DNA of 13,391 bases from Bacteriovorax stolpii (GTDB lineage Bacteria > Bdellovibrionota > Bacteriovoracia > Bacteriovoracales > Bacteriovoracaceae), in NCBI GenBank assembly GCA_945862475.1, contig CAMAYW010000022.1:1-13391 (forward strand), written 5' to 3'. The position numbers and the translations under genes were made by a program. Under the pieces are notes generated by a model, which ran no database searches, had not been told where the DNA came from, and saw nothing but the letters and a program-made list of their open reading frames with translations. Positions within the stretch are counted from its first letter, which is position 1. Each line of letters starts with the position of its first letter. This document shows positions 1-6,753 of this stretch, piece by piece.

Positions 1-89
1 GTTTATTTTTTGCAAACAGATAAAGTCGGATTTATGTCTTAGATTGGTTGGCATAGGAGTTGCGTACATCTTCAAAAAGTGGGGGTCTT

Positions 90-269
90 ATGGAAAAAAA
101 ACCAGCAATGAAAAAAAGCGAAATGGAACGAAAAGTGTCACAATCTTATTCCGTCATTAAGAATGATCTGATTAAACTAAGAAAAGACATCAAGCAAGCT
201 TATTCATCGGCGAGAAAAGAAGCGAAAAAGCAAATTGAAGCGAAACTTAATAAATCGAAAAAAGATTAG
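90..269 (+). CDS. Small Lys-rich helical protein (59 aa), function unknown
   Basis: Not recognised as a named family. The 59 residues are extremely charged, rich in Lys, Glu and Arg, with almost no hydrophobic core, no signal peptide and no membrane segment. The second half, roughly residues 15-59, looks like one continuous amphipathic helix or coiled coil and ends in a run of Lys, which suggests a soluble cytoplasmic protein that might bind nucleic acid or the membrane surface (inference only). I chose the ATG at 90 because GGGGG at 81-85 sits four bases upstream. A TTG at 60 is also in frame, but its AGGAG (55-59) directly abuts the codon with no spacer. The gene ends 8 bases before the next small gene, so the two are probably cotranscribed. 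Confidence 0.6.
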   Translation: MEKKPAMKKSEMERKVSQSYSVIKNDLIKLRKDIKQAYSSARKEAKKQIEAKLNKSKKD

Positions 270-277
270 AGGTTTCA

Positions 278-451
278 ATGCTTAGGGCGGCGATTGTTTT
301 TTTTGTTCTAGGACTTTTTGCTATCGTGTTAGGTGCTAGTGGGGTTGGAGGCCTTTCTATTGAGATTGGTCGACTATTACTTTTTGCCTTTCTTTTCTTG
401 TCACTTTGGGGGGTCCTAGTGACTTTTTTTGGCGGCAAAAAGCCCCATTGA
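278..451 (+). CDS. DUF1328 (UPF0391/YtjA)-like small membrane protein, 57 aa
   Basis: A 57-residue, strongly hydrophobic protein. It starts MLRAAIVFFVLGLFAIVLGA, passes through a Gly-rich turn (GASGVGG), continues into a second hydrophobic helix (about residues 32-51) and ends in the short basic tail GGKKPH. This plan of two membrane helices, a Gly-rich hinge and a basic end is that of the DUF1328/UPF0391 proteins such as E. coli YtjA (about 53 aa), whose function is not established. AGAGG at 268-272 lies five bases before the ATG and overlaps the stop codon of the upstream gene, suggesting coupled translation. The family assignment is from recalled consensus, not a search. Confidence 0.7.
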   Translation: MLRAAIVFFVLGLFAIVLGASGVGGLSIEIGRLLLFAFLFLSLWGVLVTFFGGKKPH

Positions 452-456
452 TGGGC
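437..456 (-). terminator. Rho-independent terminator of the minus-strand operon
   Basis: Read on the minus strand, bases 456 to 442 give GCCCATCAATGGGGC, a GC-rich hairpin with a short loop and one bulged G. It is followed directly by TTTTT (437-441) and lies 2-16 bases past the methyltransferase stop codon at 458-460. It falls inside the last codons of the convergent DUF1328-like gene, so that coding end doubles as terminator DNA. Read on the plus strand the hairpin has no T tract. Confidence 0.55.
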
Positions 457-457
457 C

Positions 458-1282
458 CTAATCCAAAAATCGAGATTTCATATCCTCAAGTCCAAGTTCA
501 TCAATAAGATTTTCGAGTCGCTGGCGGGGATAATTTGTTGGTAAATCTTTAAATTCAGCAATGATGAGTTCATTTTTCATTGAATGTTCCCAACCAATAA
601 GTTCTGTCACTGTGACTTGATAGCCTCTAGACTCAAGTTTTAAGCAACGTAGAACATTGGTAATCTGGCTACCGAATTCGCGCGTATGGATGGGGTGACG
701 ATAAATTTCCGTTAAAACACTCTTGCCTAAGTTTTTTCCCTTATTTTTTCTTAGAACTGAAGCCACTTCTGCCTGACAACAAGGAACGATCACAATATAT
801 TTTGCGTTTTTGTTTAACGCAAAATGGATAGCATCATCTGTCGCTGTATCACACGCATGCAGCGCCGTAACAATTTCAACTTGCTTAGGGATATCAAGTG
901 ATTTATTCGATTCCTCTACACTTAGATTAAGGAATTTCATTCTATTAAACTTAAGTTTGTTGGCCAAATCAATGGACTTTGAAACGAGGTCTGGCCTCGT
1001 ATCAATACCGAAAACTTCTCCAAATGACTGTTGCTTAAAAAAAAGATCATAAAGAATAAAACCTAAGTATGATTTCCCTGCACCATGATCAACTAAGCTT
1101 AGATGAGTGTTTCCATTTTTTACGATATTTTTCAGGAGCGGTTCAATAAAATTAAACAAATGATAAACCTGTTTTAGTTTACGTCGTGAATCCTGATTGA
1201 GTTTCCCATCTCTTGTGAGGATGTGTAGTTCTTTTAAAAGCTCGATTGATTGCTCTGGACGAATTTCAGGTATATTATTCAT
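458..1282 (-). CDS. Class I SAM-dependent methyltransferase, Methyltransf_32 type
   Basis: A 274-residue Rossmann-fold methyltransferase. Motif I is VDHGAGKSYLG (residues 64-74), and the acidic ribose-binding position follows in GIDTRPD (92-98). The stretch ALHACDTATDDAI (140-152) and later VPCCQAE (166-172) resemble the 'HACG-x-x-TD ... PCC' signature of the Methyltransf_32 (PF13679) proteins that include eukaryotic METTL25/RRNAD1, GSTCD and TRMT13-like enzymes. The substrate is unknown; the family includes RNA-directed members. I chose ATG at 1282, preceded by TAAGG (1286-1290). A GTG at 1312 would add ten residues and overlap the regulator upstream by 17 bases, and its upstream sequence shows no clear ribosome binding site. 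It is the second gene of a minus-strand operon with the response regulator. Confidence 0.8.
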   Translation of the reverse strand: MNNIPEIRPEQSIELLKELHILTRDGKLNQDSRRKLKQVYHLFNFIEPLLKNIVKNGNTHLSLVDHGAGKSYLGFILYDLFFKQQSFGEVFGIDTRPDLVSKSIDLANKLKFNRMKFLNLSVEESNKSLDIPKQVEIVTALHACDTATDDAIHFALNKNAKYIVIVPCCQAEVASVLRKNKGKNLGKSVLTEIYRHPIHTREFGSQITNVLRCLKLESRGYQVTVTELIGWEHSMKNELIIAEFKDLPTNYPRQRLENLIDELGLEDMKSRFLD

Positions 1283-1295
1283 ATACCTTATCTTA

Positions 1296-2672
1296 CTACG
1301 ATACTGACCCACTTTCTAGATTCATTTCCTTTAATTTGCGATAGAGAGTTTTCCTATCTATTCCGAGCTCTCTCGCTGTTTGTTCCTTCGCTCGTTGATT
1401 TTTTTCAAATATAAGGCGAATATGTCGCCTTGAAACCTCTTCGAGTGAAATGGATTCAGATGGTGTTAACTCAATCTCATTGTTAACATTTTGATAGTCC
1501 TCGATAGATAAATCGGTGACAGTAATTGTTTCACCTTGAGTAAGAACGACTGCTCTTTCAATTGTGTTTTCTAGCTCGCGCACGTTTCCAGGCCAGTGAT
1601 GTGTTTCGAGTTTTTTTATCGCTTCGCTATCAAAAGTTCGGACTTTAGAGTGATTGATGTGTGAATACTTACTTAAAAAGTATTCCGCTAGAGGCAAGAT
1701 GTCTTCTTGGCGCTTCCGTAGGGGTGGCATGAATATGGGAATAACGTTTAATCGAAAATAAAGATCTTCTCGAAACCTTCCCTCTCTCACTTCTTTTTTT
1801 AAATCTTTATGAGTGGCACAAATAATTCTTGCCGTGATCTCTCGATATTGGTTTTCTCCAATGCGTTTAATTTTTCGCTCCTGGAGAACGCGTAAAAGTT
1901 TTGCTTGAAGGGGTAAACTTAAGTCCCCTATTTCATCTAAAAAGAGTGTTCCCTTGTTTGCCTCTTCAAAAAGACCTGATTTTTTGTCAAAGGCGCCTGT
2001 AAAAGCACCCTTGGCGTGACCAAATAATTCTGATTCAAGAAGCTGCTCTGGAATCGCTGTACAGTTAATTGGAATGAAGGGGCCAGATTTCTTATCGCCA
2101 AATTCATGAACAGCTCTTGCCACGATTTCTTTTCCTGATCCTGATTCACCCCTAATAAGCACATTCGCCTGGGAGTTTGAAACTCTTTTTGCCATATCTA
2201 GGGCTTCCGTGAACCCTTTAGATCTCCCAATAACTCCCGTGGCACTATTCGATTCCAATGAAAAGTTTTCATTGGATGATTTTGATAACTCATTCTTAAG
2301 TATAGTTCTTTGAATAGTAATCAGTAGCTGAGGGAAATGGAGCGGTTTTAAAACAAAATCTATCGCCCCGAGATTGAGGGCCTTTATGGACGTCTCTAGG
2401 TCCCCTTCTCCAGTCATGAGGATGACCGGCGGACTCTTCAAGTCTCGCTTTAGTTTCATCACAAATTCGAGACCATCCATGGTGGGTAATCTAAGGTCAC
2501 ACAAAATTAAATCGACCAAAGCTTTTCCATGATCTATCTGCACGAGCGCTTCTTCGGCACTTTTAAAGCATGTGACTTGAAAACCACGCTGACTTAAGTA
2601 GCTACCTAAAAGATCGACTAAGTCAGGATCGTCGTCAATTATGATCAATTTCGGATAATTTTTAATTTTCAT
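1296..2672 (-). CDS. NtrC-family sigma-54 response regulator
   Basis: A complete 458-residue regulator of the usual length and domain order. The receiver domain (about 1-120) has the acidic pocket DDD 13-15, phospho-acceptor Asp59 in CDLRLP, Thr87 and Lys109. The AAA+ sigma-54 interaction domain follows (about 146-375), with Walker A GESGSGKE (175-182), an intact GAFTGA loop (222-227) and Walker B FLDEIGDL (Asp246, Glu247). The C-terminal Fis-type helix-turn-helix contains ARELGIDRKTLYRKL (433-447). The intact GAFTGA implies it activates sigma-54 RNA polymerase. The start is the ATG at 2672; the frame stays open for 144 more codons upstream, but those lie antisense to another gene and show no domain. 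No histidine kinase is present in the window, so the partner is unknown. The methyltransferase gene follows 14 bases downstream. Confidence 0.93.
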   Translation of the reverse strand: MKIKNYPKLIIIDDDPDLVDLLGSYLSQRGFQVTCFKSAEEALVQIDHGKALVDLILCDLRLPTMDGLEFVMKLKRDLKSPPVILMTGEGDLETSIKALNLGAIDFVLKPLHFPQLLITIQRTILKNELSKSSNENFSLESNSATGVIGRSKGFTEALDMAKRVSNSQANVLIRGESGSGKEIVARAVHEFGDKKSGPFIPINCTAIPEQLLESELFGHAKGAFTGAFDKKSGLFEEANKGTLFLDEIGDLSLPLQAKLLRVLQERKIKRIGENQYREITARIICATHKDLKKEVREGRFREDLYFRLNVIPIFMPPLRKRQEDILPLAEYFLSKYSHINHSKVRTFDSEAIKKLETHHWPGNVRELENTIERAVVLTQGETITVTDLSIEDYQNVNNEIELTPSESISLEEVSRRHIRLIFEKNQRAKEQTARELGIDRKTLYRKLKEMNLESGSVS

Positions 2673-2736
2673 ACGCGAATTCTGGTTGAGAGTTTGTTCT
2701 GTGACAACATCAGTTTGGCCTAAATTAATATGAATC

Positions 2737-2764
2737 TTGAGTTTTGCCAGAAGTGTAAGATAAT
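2737..2764 (+). promoter_or_regulatory. Possible sigma-70 promoter for the 2773 gene
   Basis: TTGAGT (2737-2742) and GATAAT (2759-2764) are separated by 16 bases and match the -35/-10 consensus at 4/6 and 5/6. Transcription would start near 2771, almost on the ATG at 2773. If real, the mRNA would be leaderless or nearly so, or the true start codon would lie further in. It sits in the 100-base divergent gap between this gene and the response regulator; I found no convincing sigma-54 -24/-12 element there. Confidence 0.3.
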
Positions 2765-2772
2765 AATTAAGA

Positions 2773-3435
2773 ATGAATTTGGCCGACTCTATAAAATTAG
2801 TTTTAAAAAGTAATAATTCCGCCATTAGCCTTTTTTTTAAAGAGGATCTTACTTCAATAGTTTCCGATTTTAAAATGAGCTGGATGGAGATCTTTAGTAA
2901 TTCCAAGAATCTTTTCTTTGAAATCAGGCAACATGGTTTCACCCCAACGATCTTAGAATTGGGTGCCTCATTTAAAAGTTTAATCATTATTTTTAAACAT
3001 TTACCAAAGCGTGTAGCAGAAGGTTTAAATTTTTTTAAAGAAGATTTTCTAGAAGAAATTGATAACTGCGAAGATCCAAAGGAAAAAACCTTGGTTTCAC
3101 TCAAGGTTCTGGGGGCACTTACCCATTTATCAATTCTGACATTTTATGAGATTAAAAAAGGTAACCTAAGTTTAAAAATAAAGGGACTAGGTGCCTTCAA
3201 TAAAATAACCAATATAATAGTCGCCGAGCTCATATTTAAAATTACAACCAGCTTTGTTTTGCGTCTCATGGATGCTGTCGATCAAAATCTTGATAATAAA
3301 GAAGGTGAGAAACAGTTTCGCTATTTTCGACAACTGATTTTAAAGAAGGAATTGGATCAAAATGTTGATAGTTCAGTTCAAATTGTTGAAAAGTTCAAGA
3401 AATATATCATGACTGGAGAGCGAGAAATTCTGTAG
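2773..3435 (+). CDS. Hypothetical protein, 220 aa, mostly helical
   Basis: I do not recognise this protein. It has 220 residues and looks almost entirely helical. Two stretches are notably hydrophobic: around residues 57-80 (containing ILELGASFKSLIIIF) and around 102-165 (containing SLKVLGALTHLSILTFYEIK and later IIVAELIFKITTSFVLRLM). They are broken by charged residues, so they may be amphipathic or membrane-associated rather than clear transmembrane spans. There is no signal peptide. The C-terminal 55 residues are charged (DAVDQNLDNKEGEKQF, then KKYIMTGERE). Only a weak AAGA precedes the ATG, and the next in-frame Met is residue 35. It is divergent from the response regulator and ends 9 bases before pdxH. 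The long antisense open frame over its first half is treated as a shadow. Confidence 0.65.
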   Translation: MNLADSIKLVLKSNNSAISLFFKEDLTSIVSDFKMSWMEIFSNSKNLFFEIRQHGFTPTILELGASFKSLIIIFKHLPKRVAEGLNFFKEDFLEEIDNCEDPKEKTLVSLKVLGALTHLSILTFYEIKKGNLSLKIKGLGAFNKITNIIVAELIFKITTSFVLRLMDAVDQNLDNKEGEKQFRYFRQLILKKELDQNVDSSVQIVEKFKKYIMTGEREIL

Positions 3436-3444
3436 GATTGAGTG

Positions 3445-4092
3445 ATGAAATTAAATGAAACATTAGAAAATTTACGAGTTAGCTACCAAGCATCATCCTT
3501 AGACATAGGGGATTGTCATCAAGATCCCTTTGAACAATTCAATAAATGGTTTGATGAGTCAGTCAAATCCATGTGTGACGAGCCAAATGCCTTTGTTTTA
3601 TCAACCATTAAAGAAAACAAACCAAGATCCAGAGTCGTTCTCCTGAAAGGAATTATCGATAAAGCATTTCTCTTTTACACAAATTATGAAAGTGCGAAGG
3701 GGTTAGAAATTGAAAATAATCCTTATGCTTCGATGAACTTTTTGTGGCTACCTCTTCAGCGACAAGTGAGGATAGAAGGCGTTTTATCCAAAGTTTCAGA
3801 ACAACAATCCAATCAGTACTTTCAGAAACGTCCCAGAGGAAGCCAACTCGGTGCGATTGCATCGCCTCAAAGTAAAAAAGTAAGTTCACGCCAAGAACTA
3901 GAGGGGATGTTTCATCAAACAGAAAGAAAATATGAAGGTATTGAATCTGTACCAAGACCCTCTCACTGGGGTGGTTATGCTCTCACGCCACATTATATTG
4001 AATTTTGGCAAGGCCGCTCCAATCGATTACATGATCGGATATGTTTTCAAAAAGTAAACAATCAGTGGGAATTGTACCGGTTGGCACCCTGA
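3445..4092 (+). CDS. pdxH: Pyridoxine/pyridoxamine 5'-phosphate oxidase
   Basis: An FMN-dependent cytoplasmic oxidase that converts pyridoxine or pyridoxamine 5'-phosphate to pyridoxal 5'-phosphate, the last step of vitamin B6 synthesis and salvage. The 215 residues match the usual family length (E. coli about 218). Visible landmarks are NAFVLSTIKENKPRSRVVLLKG (split here as NAFVLSTI and RSRVVLLKG, FMN/substrate side), FYTNYESAKG, the dimer/FMN segment LPLQRQVRIEG, YFQKRPRGSQLGAIASPQS, HWGGYALTP and the family-typical C-terminus FWQGRSNRLHDR ... YRLAP, which ends exactly at the stop. I start at ATG 3445, with AGGA at 3434-3437 seven bases upstream; a GTG codon directly before it is also in frame. 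The 3' end overlaps the convergent PAP2 gene by 31 bases. Confidence 0.95.
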   Translation: MKLNETLENLRVSYQASSLDIGDCHQDPFEQFNKWFDESVKSMCDEPNAFVLSTIKENKPRSRVVLLKGIIDKAFLFYTNYESAKGLEIENNPYASMNFLWLPLQRQVRIEGVLSKVSEQQSNQYFQKRPRGSQLGAIASPQSKKVSSRQELEGMFHQTERKYEGIESVPRPSHWGGYALTPHYIEFWQGRSNRLHDRICFQKVNNQWELYRLAP

Positions 4093-4655
4093 GCTGATTG
4101 ATAAAAAAAACTTAAAACGATAGACCAAATCGCCCCAACAGCGAATCCTCCCAAGATATCACTAGGGAAGTGAACACCAAGGTAAATGCGACTAAATCCC
4201 ACCAACAATGGAATAACAAAGAAGAGATAGGTGAGTTTTTTATCTAAAGGAAGAACTCTAATAGAAAAAAGAATCAACGCCATTGAATTGGCCGCATGGG
4301 AAGAGACGAATCCATATTTTCCACCACACTTTTGCCCAAAAGAGTAAATAAGTGGAATAAGATCTAATTGTCGACAAGGTCTCAGCCGTTCAAAAACATT
4401 TTTTAAAATGTAGGATGAAGTCACATCACTTGCAATAATGGTTAAAAAAAGAAAAAGGGAAAATAAGAGAGTTCCGCTTGTCCCGTTTTTCTTTAAAGAA
4501 TACCAGAAAAAATAACCCAAAAGCGGTAGCCATACTAATTGCCCAGATAAGAAACTCATTAGGGAATTTAAAAAAGGTGAGTGAAAAGAATTAAGAAAGA
4601 GGAATAGACGTTGATCGATCTGGATGATCCAATCTGTCACTTGAGTGTTCCACAT
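4062..4655 (-). CDS. PAP2-family membrane phosphatase
   Basis: A 197-residue integral membrane phosphatase with about five or six hydrophobic helices. The three PAP2 catalytic motifs are in order: KNVFERLRP (K-x6-RP), SSHAAN in place of the common PSGH but keeping the catalytic His, and SRIYLGVHFPSD (SR-x5-H-x3-D). Such enzymes act on lipid phosphates at the outer face of the inner membrane, for example undecaprenyl diphosphate (PgpB/BcrC type) or lipid A phosphates (LpxE/LpxF type); the sequence alone does not decide between them. It follows the DPM1-like gene with a 19-base overlap if ATG 4655 is used. A GTG at 4640 would give a GTGA stop-start overlap with GGA eight bases upstream, and is a credible alternative start. 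The last ten codons are antisense to the pdxH C-terminus. Confidence 0.88.
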   Translation of the reverse strand: MWNTQVTDWIIQIDQRLFLFLNSFHSPFLNSLMSFLSGQLVWLPLLGYFFWYSLKKNGTSGTLLFSLFLFLTIIASDVTSSYILKNVFERLRPCRQLDLIPLIYSFGQKCGGKYGFVSSHAANSMALILFSIRVLPLDKKLTYLFFVIPLLVGFSRIYLGVHFPSDILGGFAVGAIWSIVLSFFYQSAQGANRYNSH

Positions 4656-5365
4656 ATTTTTTTGATTCGAAGTCTAAAAACATTAATCACAGCTTCAACT
4701 ACAATTTTACGACTCATTTTAGATTTTCCAACAGTCCTCTCCCAAAATGTGATGGGAACCTCAACACAGGGAAGACCTGCAGACCAAATCTTATACTTAA
4801 GTTCAATTTGAAAGGCGTACCCAATTGAGAAGACTTTATCTAAGTTAAGACTAAGTAAGGCTTTACGGGAGTAGCAATTAAATCCCCCTGTAGAGTCAGA
4901 AAAAGGTATGCCCGTGATGATTTTTGCGTAGATAGATGCAAAATAAGAAAGAAGAAGTCTTTGCATCGGCCAGTTCATGATCCTAATTCCACCGACATAA
5001 CGGGATCCGATCGCAAGATCATACTTTCCTATTTTCTCTGTAAATTCTGGAATGGTAGATGGGTCATGAGAAAAATCACAGTCCATGGTTACAACGGCTT
5101 CAAATCCTTTTTCAAGGGCCCATCTAAAACCCTTAATATAAGCTGTGCCAAGGCCCAGCTTGCCCGAGCGCTCTAGAAGAAAGAGGTTATTTTTTTGGGT
5201 CTGAAACTTTTTAATGACATCCGCTGTGCCATCGGGTGAACCATCATCAATAATAAGGACATTTAACGATGGATGAAGCTGATGCAGGGTTTCTAACATC
5301 TTTTGAATGTTAGCAATTTCATTATAGGTTGGTATGATGACAACAGCTTTATCCAAACTAATCAA
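4637..5365 (-). CDS. GT2 polyprenyl-phosphate mannosyltransferase (DPM1-like)
   Basis: A 242-residue family-2 glycosyltransferase of the dolichol/polyprenol-phosphate mannose synthase type. It moves a sugar from a nucleotide donor (GDP-mannose in DPM1 and Ppm1) onto a polyprenyl phosphate at the inner face of the membrane. Motifs are PTYNE (12-16), DDGSPDGT (40-47), GLGTAYIKGF (71-80), the metal-binding MDCDFSHDP (94-102), GSRYVGG, STGGFNCYSR and ERTVGKSKMS. It lacks the two C-terminal membrane helices of GtrB-type glucosyltransferases, which favours the short soluble DPM1 form. The start is TTG at 5365, with AGGG seven bases upstream; no ATG is in reach without losing PTYNE. It is divergent from the ArnT/PMT-like gene and heads a two-gene operon with the PAP2 phosphatase. 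Mannose as the sugar is an inference from family resemblance. Confidence 0.9.
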   Translation of the reverse strand: MISLDKAVVIIPTYNEIANIQKMLETLHQLHPSLNVLIIDDGSPDGTADVIKKFQTQKNNLFLLERSGKLGLGTAYIKGFRWALEKGFEAVVTMDCDFSHDPSTIPEFTEKIGKYDLAIGSRYVGGIRIMNWPMQRLLLSYFASIYAKIITGIPFSDSTGGFNCYSRKALLSLNLDKVFSIGYAFQIELKYKIWSAGLPCVEVPITFWERTVGKSKMSRKIVVEAVINVFRLRIKKICGTLK

Positions 5366-5429
5366 GTGTAGGCCCTGGCTTAATGTTAAGTTTTAATAAG
5401 TATAAACATTTTATAACCCTTTGGCGAAC

Positions 5430-6749
5430 ATGACAAAATCATTCAAGTTAAGTTTAATGCTTATTTTTATCTACCAGCTATTTATAGCTTCTGGTTTTGA
5501 GTTGGCCCACGATGAGGCCTATTACTGGCTTTATTCAAAACATTTAGATTGGGGTTATTTTGATCATCCGCCCTTTGTTGCTATTATTATAAAATTGTTC
5601 TCTTTTTTACCGCACTCCGAACTTGCCGTTCGATTCGGTTTTGTCATCTTGCAATTCGCGAGTCTTCTCATTTTAATGACTTTGAGCTCGGTCCCTTTAA
5701 TCACCATGCTCCTCTTTTTTAGTTTTCCCTTGGCTTCGGCGAGCGGACTCTTTGCTCTTCCAGATTTGCCCCTTTTATTTATGACTTCAGTCTATTGCTG
5801 GATGCTTAAGAGATACTTAAAAAACGATAACCCGCAAAATTCAATCTCTTTGGGAATTGTTATTGCAGGGCTTTTGTATGCCAAGTATCACGGCATATTA
5901 CTAATCTTTTTCACCATTCTGGCGTTGCCAAGAGTATGTCTAAAGAAGTCATTTTACCTGGTTGCGCTCGTTGCTCTGGTTAGTTTTTTCCCCCACATCC
6001 TTTGGCAATATCATCATGAATTTTCAACGCTAAAATATCATTTTCTTGAAAGGCCCTCTTCATCTTTTAGTCTCATGAGAATTTTTGAATATCTAACACT
6101 TCAAACTTTTCTCGCTGGATTATTCGTGGGACCTCTCGTTTGGTATTCCGTAATAAAAGAAAAATCAGATGATTCTTTCAAGAGAGTTTTGAAATTTATT
6201 TCACTTGGAGTCATCGCATTTTTTCTCATCTCAAGCTTTTCCAAAAAAATTGAGGCAAATTGGACCATATTTCTAACAATCCCTTTAATTTTATTGTCTG
6301 AACAATCTGGACTATGGAACAAAAAAATACCTCGAATTCTTCTCTACATATCATTTGCCATTATTCTTTTGGCGAGATGCGCTTTACTGTTTTCTCCAAC
6401 ACAATTAAATATTAAGCGATTAGGTGAATTTCATGGTTGGAAGAGCTGGTCAGAGGAGGTCAAAAAAAGCTGCCAAGAGCTTCCCCTTATGGCCAATTCC
6501 TATCAAATTGCTTCAAAACTTTCTTTTTATTTAAACTCCGAGATCCATGCACTTAATTATCGATCAAGAAAAAATCAATTTGATTACTGGAGATTCGATC
6601 AATCTCAACCGACCAATCAAGTCTGTTACATAACAGATAAAAATGAATTCAGCGGTGAGAAACTAATAACTCCCGATGGCAAAAATGTGTTAATTGTAAA
6701 AAATCTGGGCCTAGATTGGCTTTGGGGGTTAAAATCGAAATTGAGGTAA
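5430..6749 (+). CDS. GT-C glycosyltransferase, ArnT/PMT (GT39/GT83) type
   Basis: A polytopic inner-membrane enzyme of about 439 residues that would use a polyprenyl-phosphate sugar as donor and act on the periplasmic side. After the first membrane helix it has the characteristic loop HDEAYYWLYSK ... LDWGYFDHPP, with the catalytic-type Asp28-Glu29 and Asp45-His-Pro-Pro48. This is the pattern of ArnT-like aminoarabinose transferases and other PMT_2 proteins. Later landmarks are ALPDLPLLF and KKIEANWTIF. About eight to ten membrane helices are followed by a roughly 110-residue soluble C-terminal part. It is shorter than E. coli ArnT (about 550 aa). ATG 5430 is preferred over the in-frame TTG 5421, although neither has a strong ribosome binding site. 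The acceptor is unknown. The next gene starts 4 bases after its stop. Confidence 0.85.
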   Translation: MTKSFKLSLMLIFIYQLFIASGFELAHDEAYYWLYSKHLDWGYFDHPPFVAIIIKLFSFLPHSELAVRFGFVILQFASLLILMTLSSVPLITMLLFFSFPLASASGLFALPDLPLLFMTSVYCWMLKRYLKNDNPQNSISLGIVIAGLLYAKYHGILLIFFTILALPRVCLKKSFYLVALVALVSFFPHILWQYHHEFSTLKYHFLERPSSSFSLMRIFEYLTLQTFLAGLFVGPLVWYSVIKEKSDDSFKRVLKFISLGVIAFFLISSFSKKIEANWTIFLTIPLILLSEQSGLWNKKIPRILLYISFAIILLARCALLFSPTQLNIKRLGEFHGWKSWSEEVKKSCQELPLMANSYQIASKLSFYLNSEIHALNYRSRKNQFDYWRFDQSQPTNQVCYITDKNEFSGEKLITPDGKNVLIVKNLGLDWLWGLKSKLR

Positions 6750-6753
6750 ATGA

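Noticed and set aside
1..89. Promoter for the first small gene (TTGCAA at 10-15)
   Set aside because: No good -10 at 16-18 bases; the upstream context is cut by the window edge.
810..1052. Plus-strand frame of 80 codons opposite the methyltransferase
   Set aside because: It is a shadow of a gene with clear catalytic motifs; no ribosome binding site and no family resemblance.
2673..2772. Sigma-54 -24/-12 promoter in the divergent gap (TGGCA on the minus strand)
   Set aside because: TGGCA is present but no TTGC follows at the required spacing.
2673..3104. Upstream extension of the response regulator reading frame (144 more residues)
   Set aside because: It lies antisense to the 220-aa plus-strand gene, shows no domain, and the receiver domain starts normally just after ATG 2672.
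5379..5390. Palindrome CTTAATGTTAAG between the DPM1-like and ArnT-like genes
   Set aside because: Short AT-rich inverted repeat in AT-rich DNA; it could be an operator but it is within chance expectation, so it is not listed as a feature.
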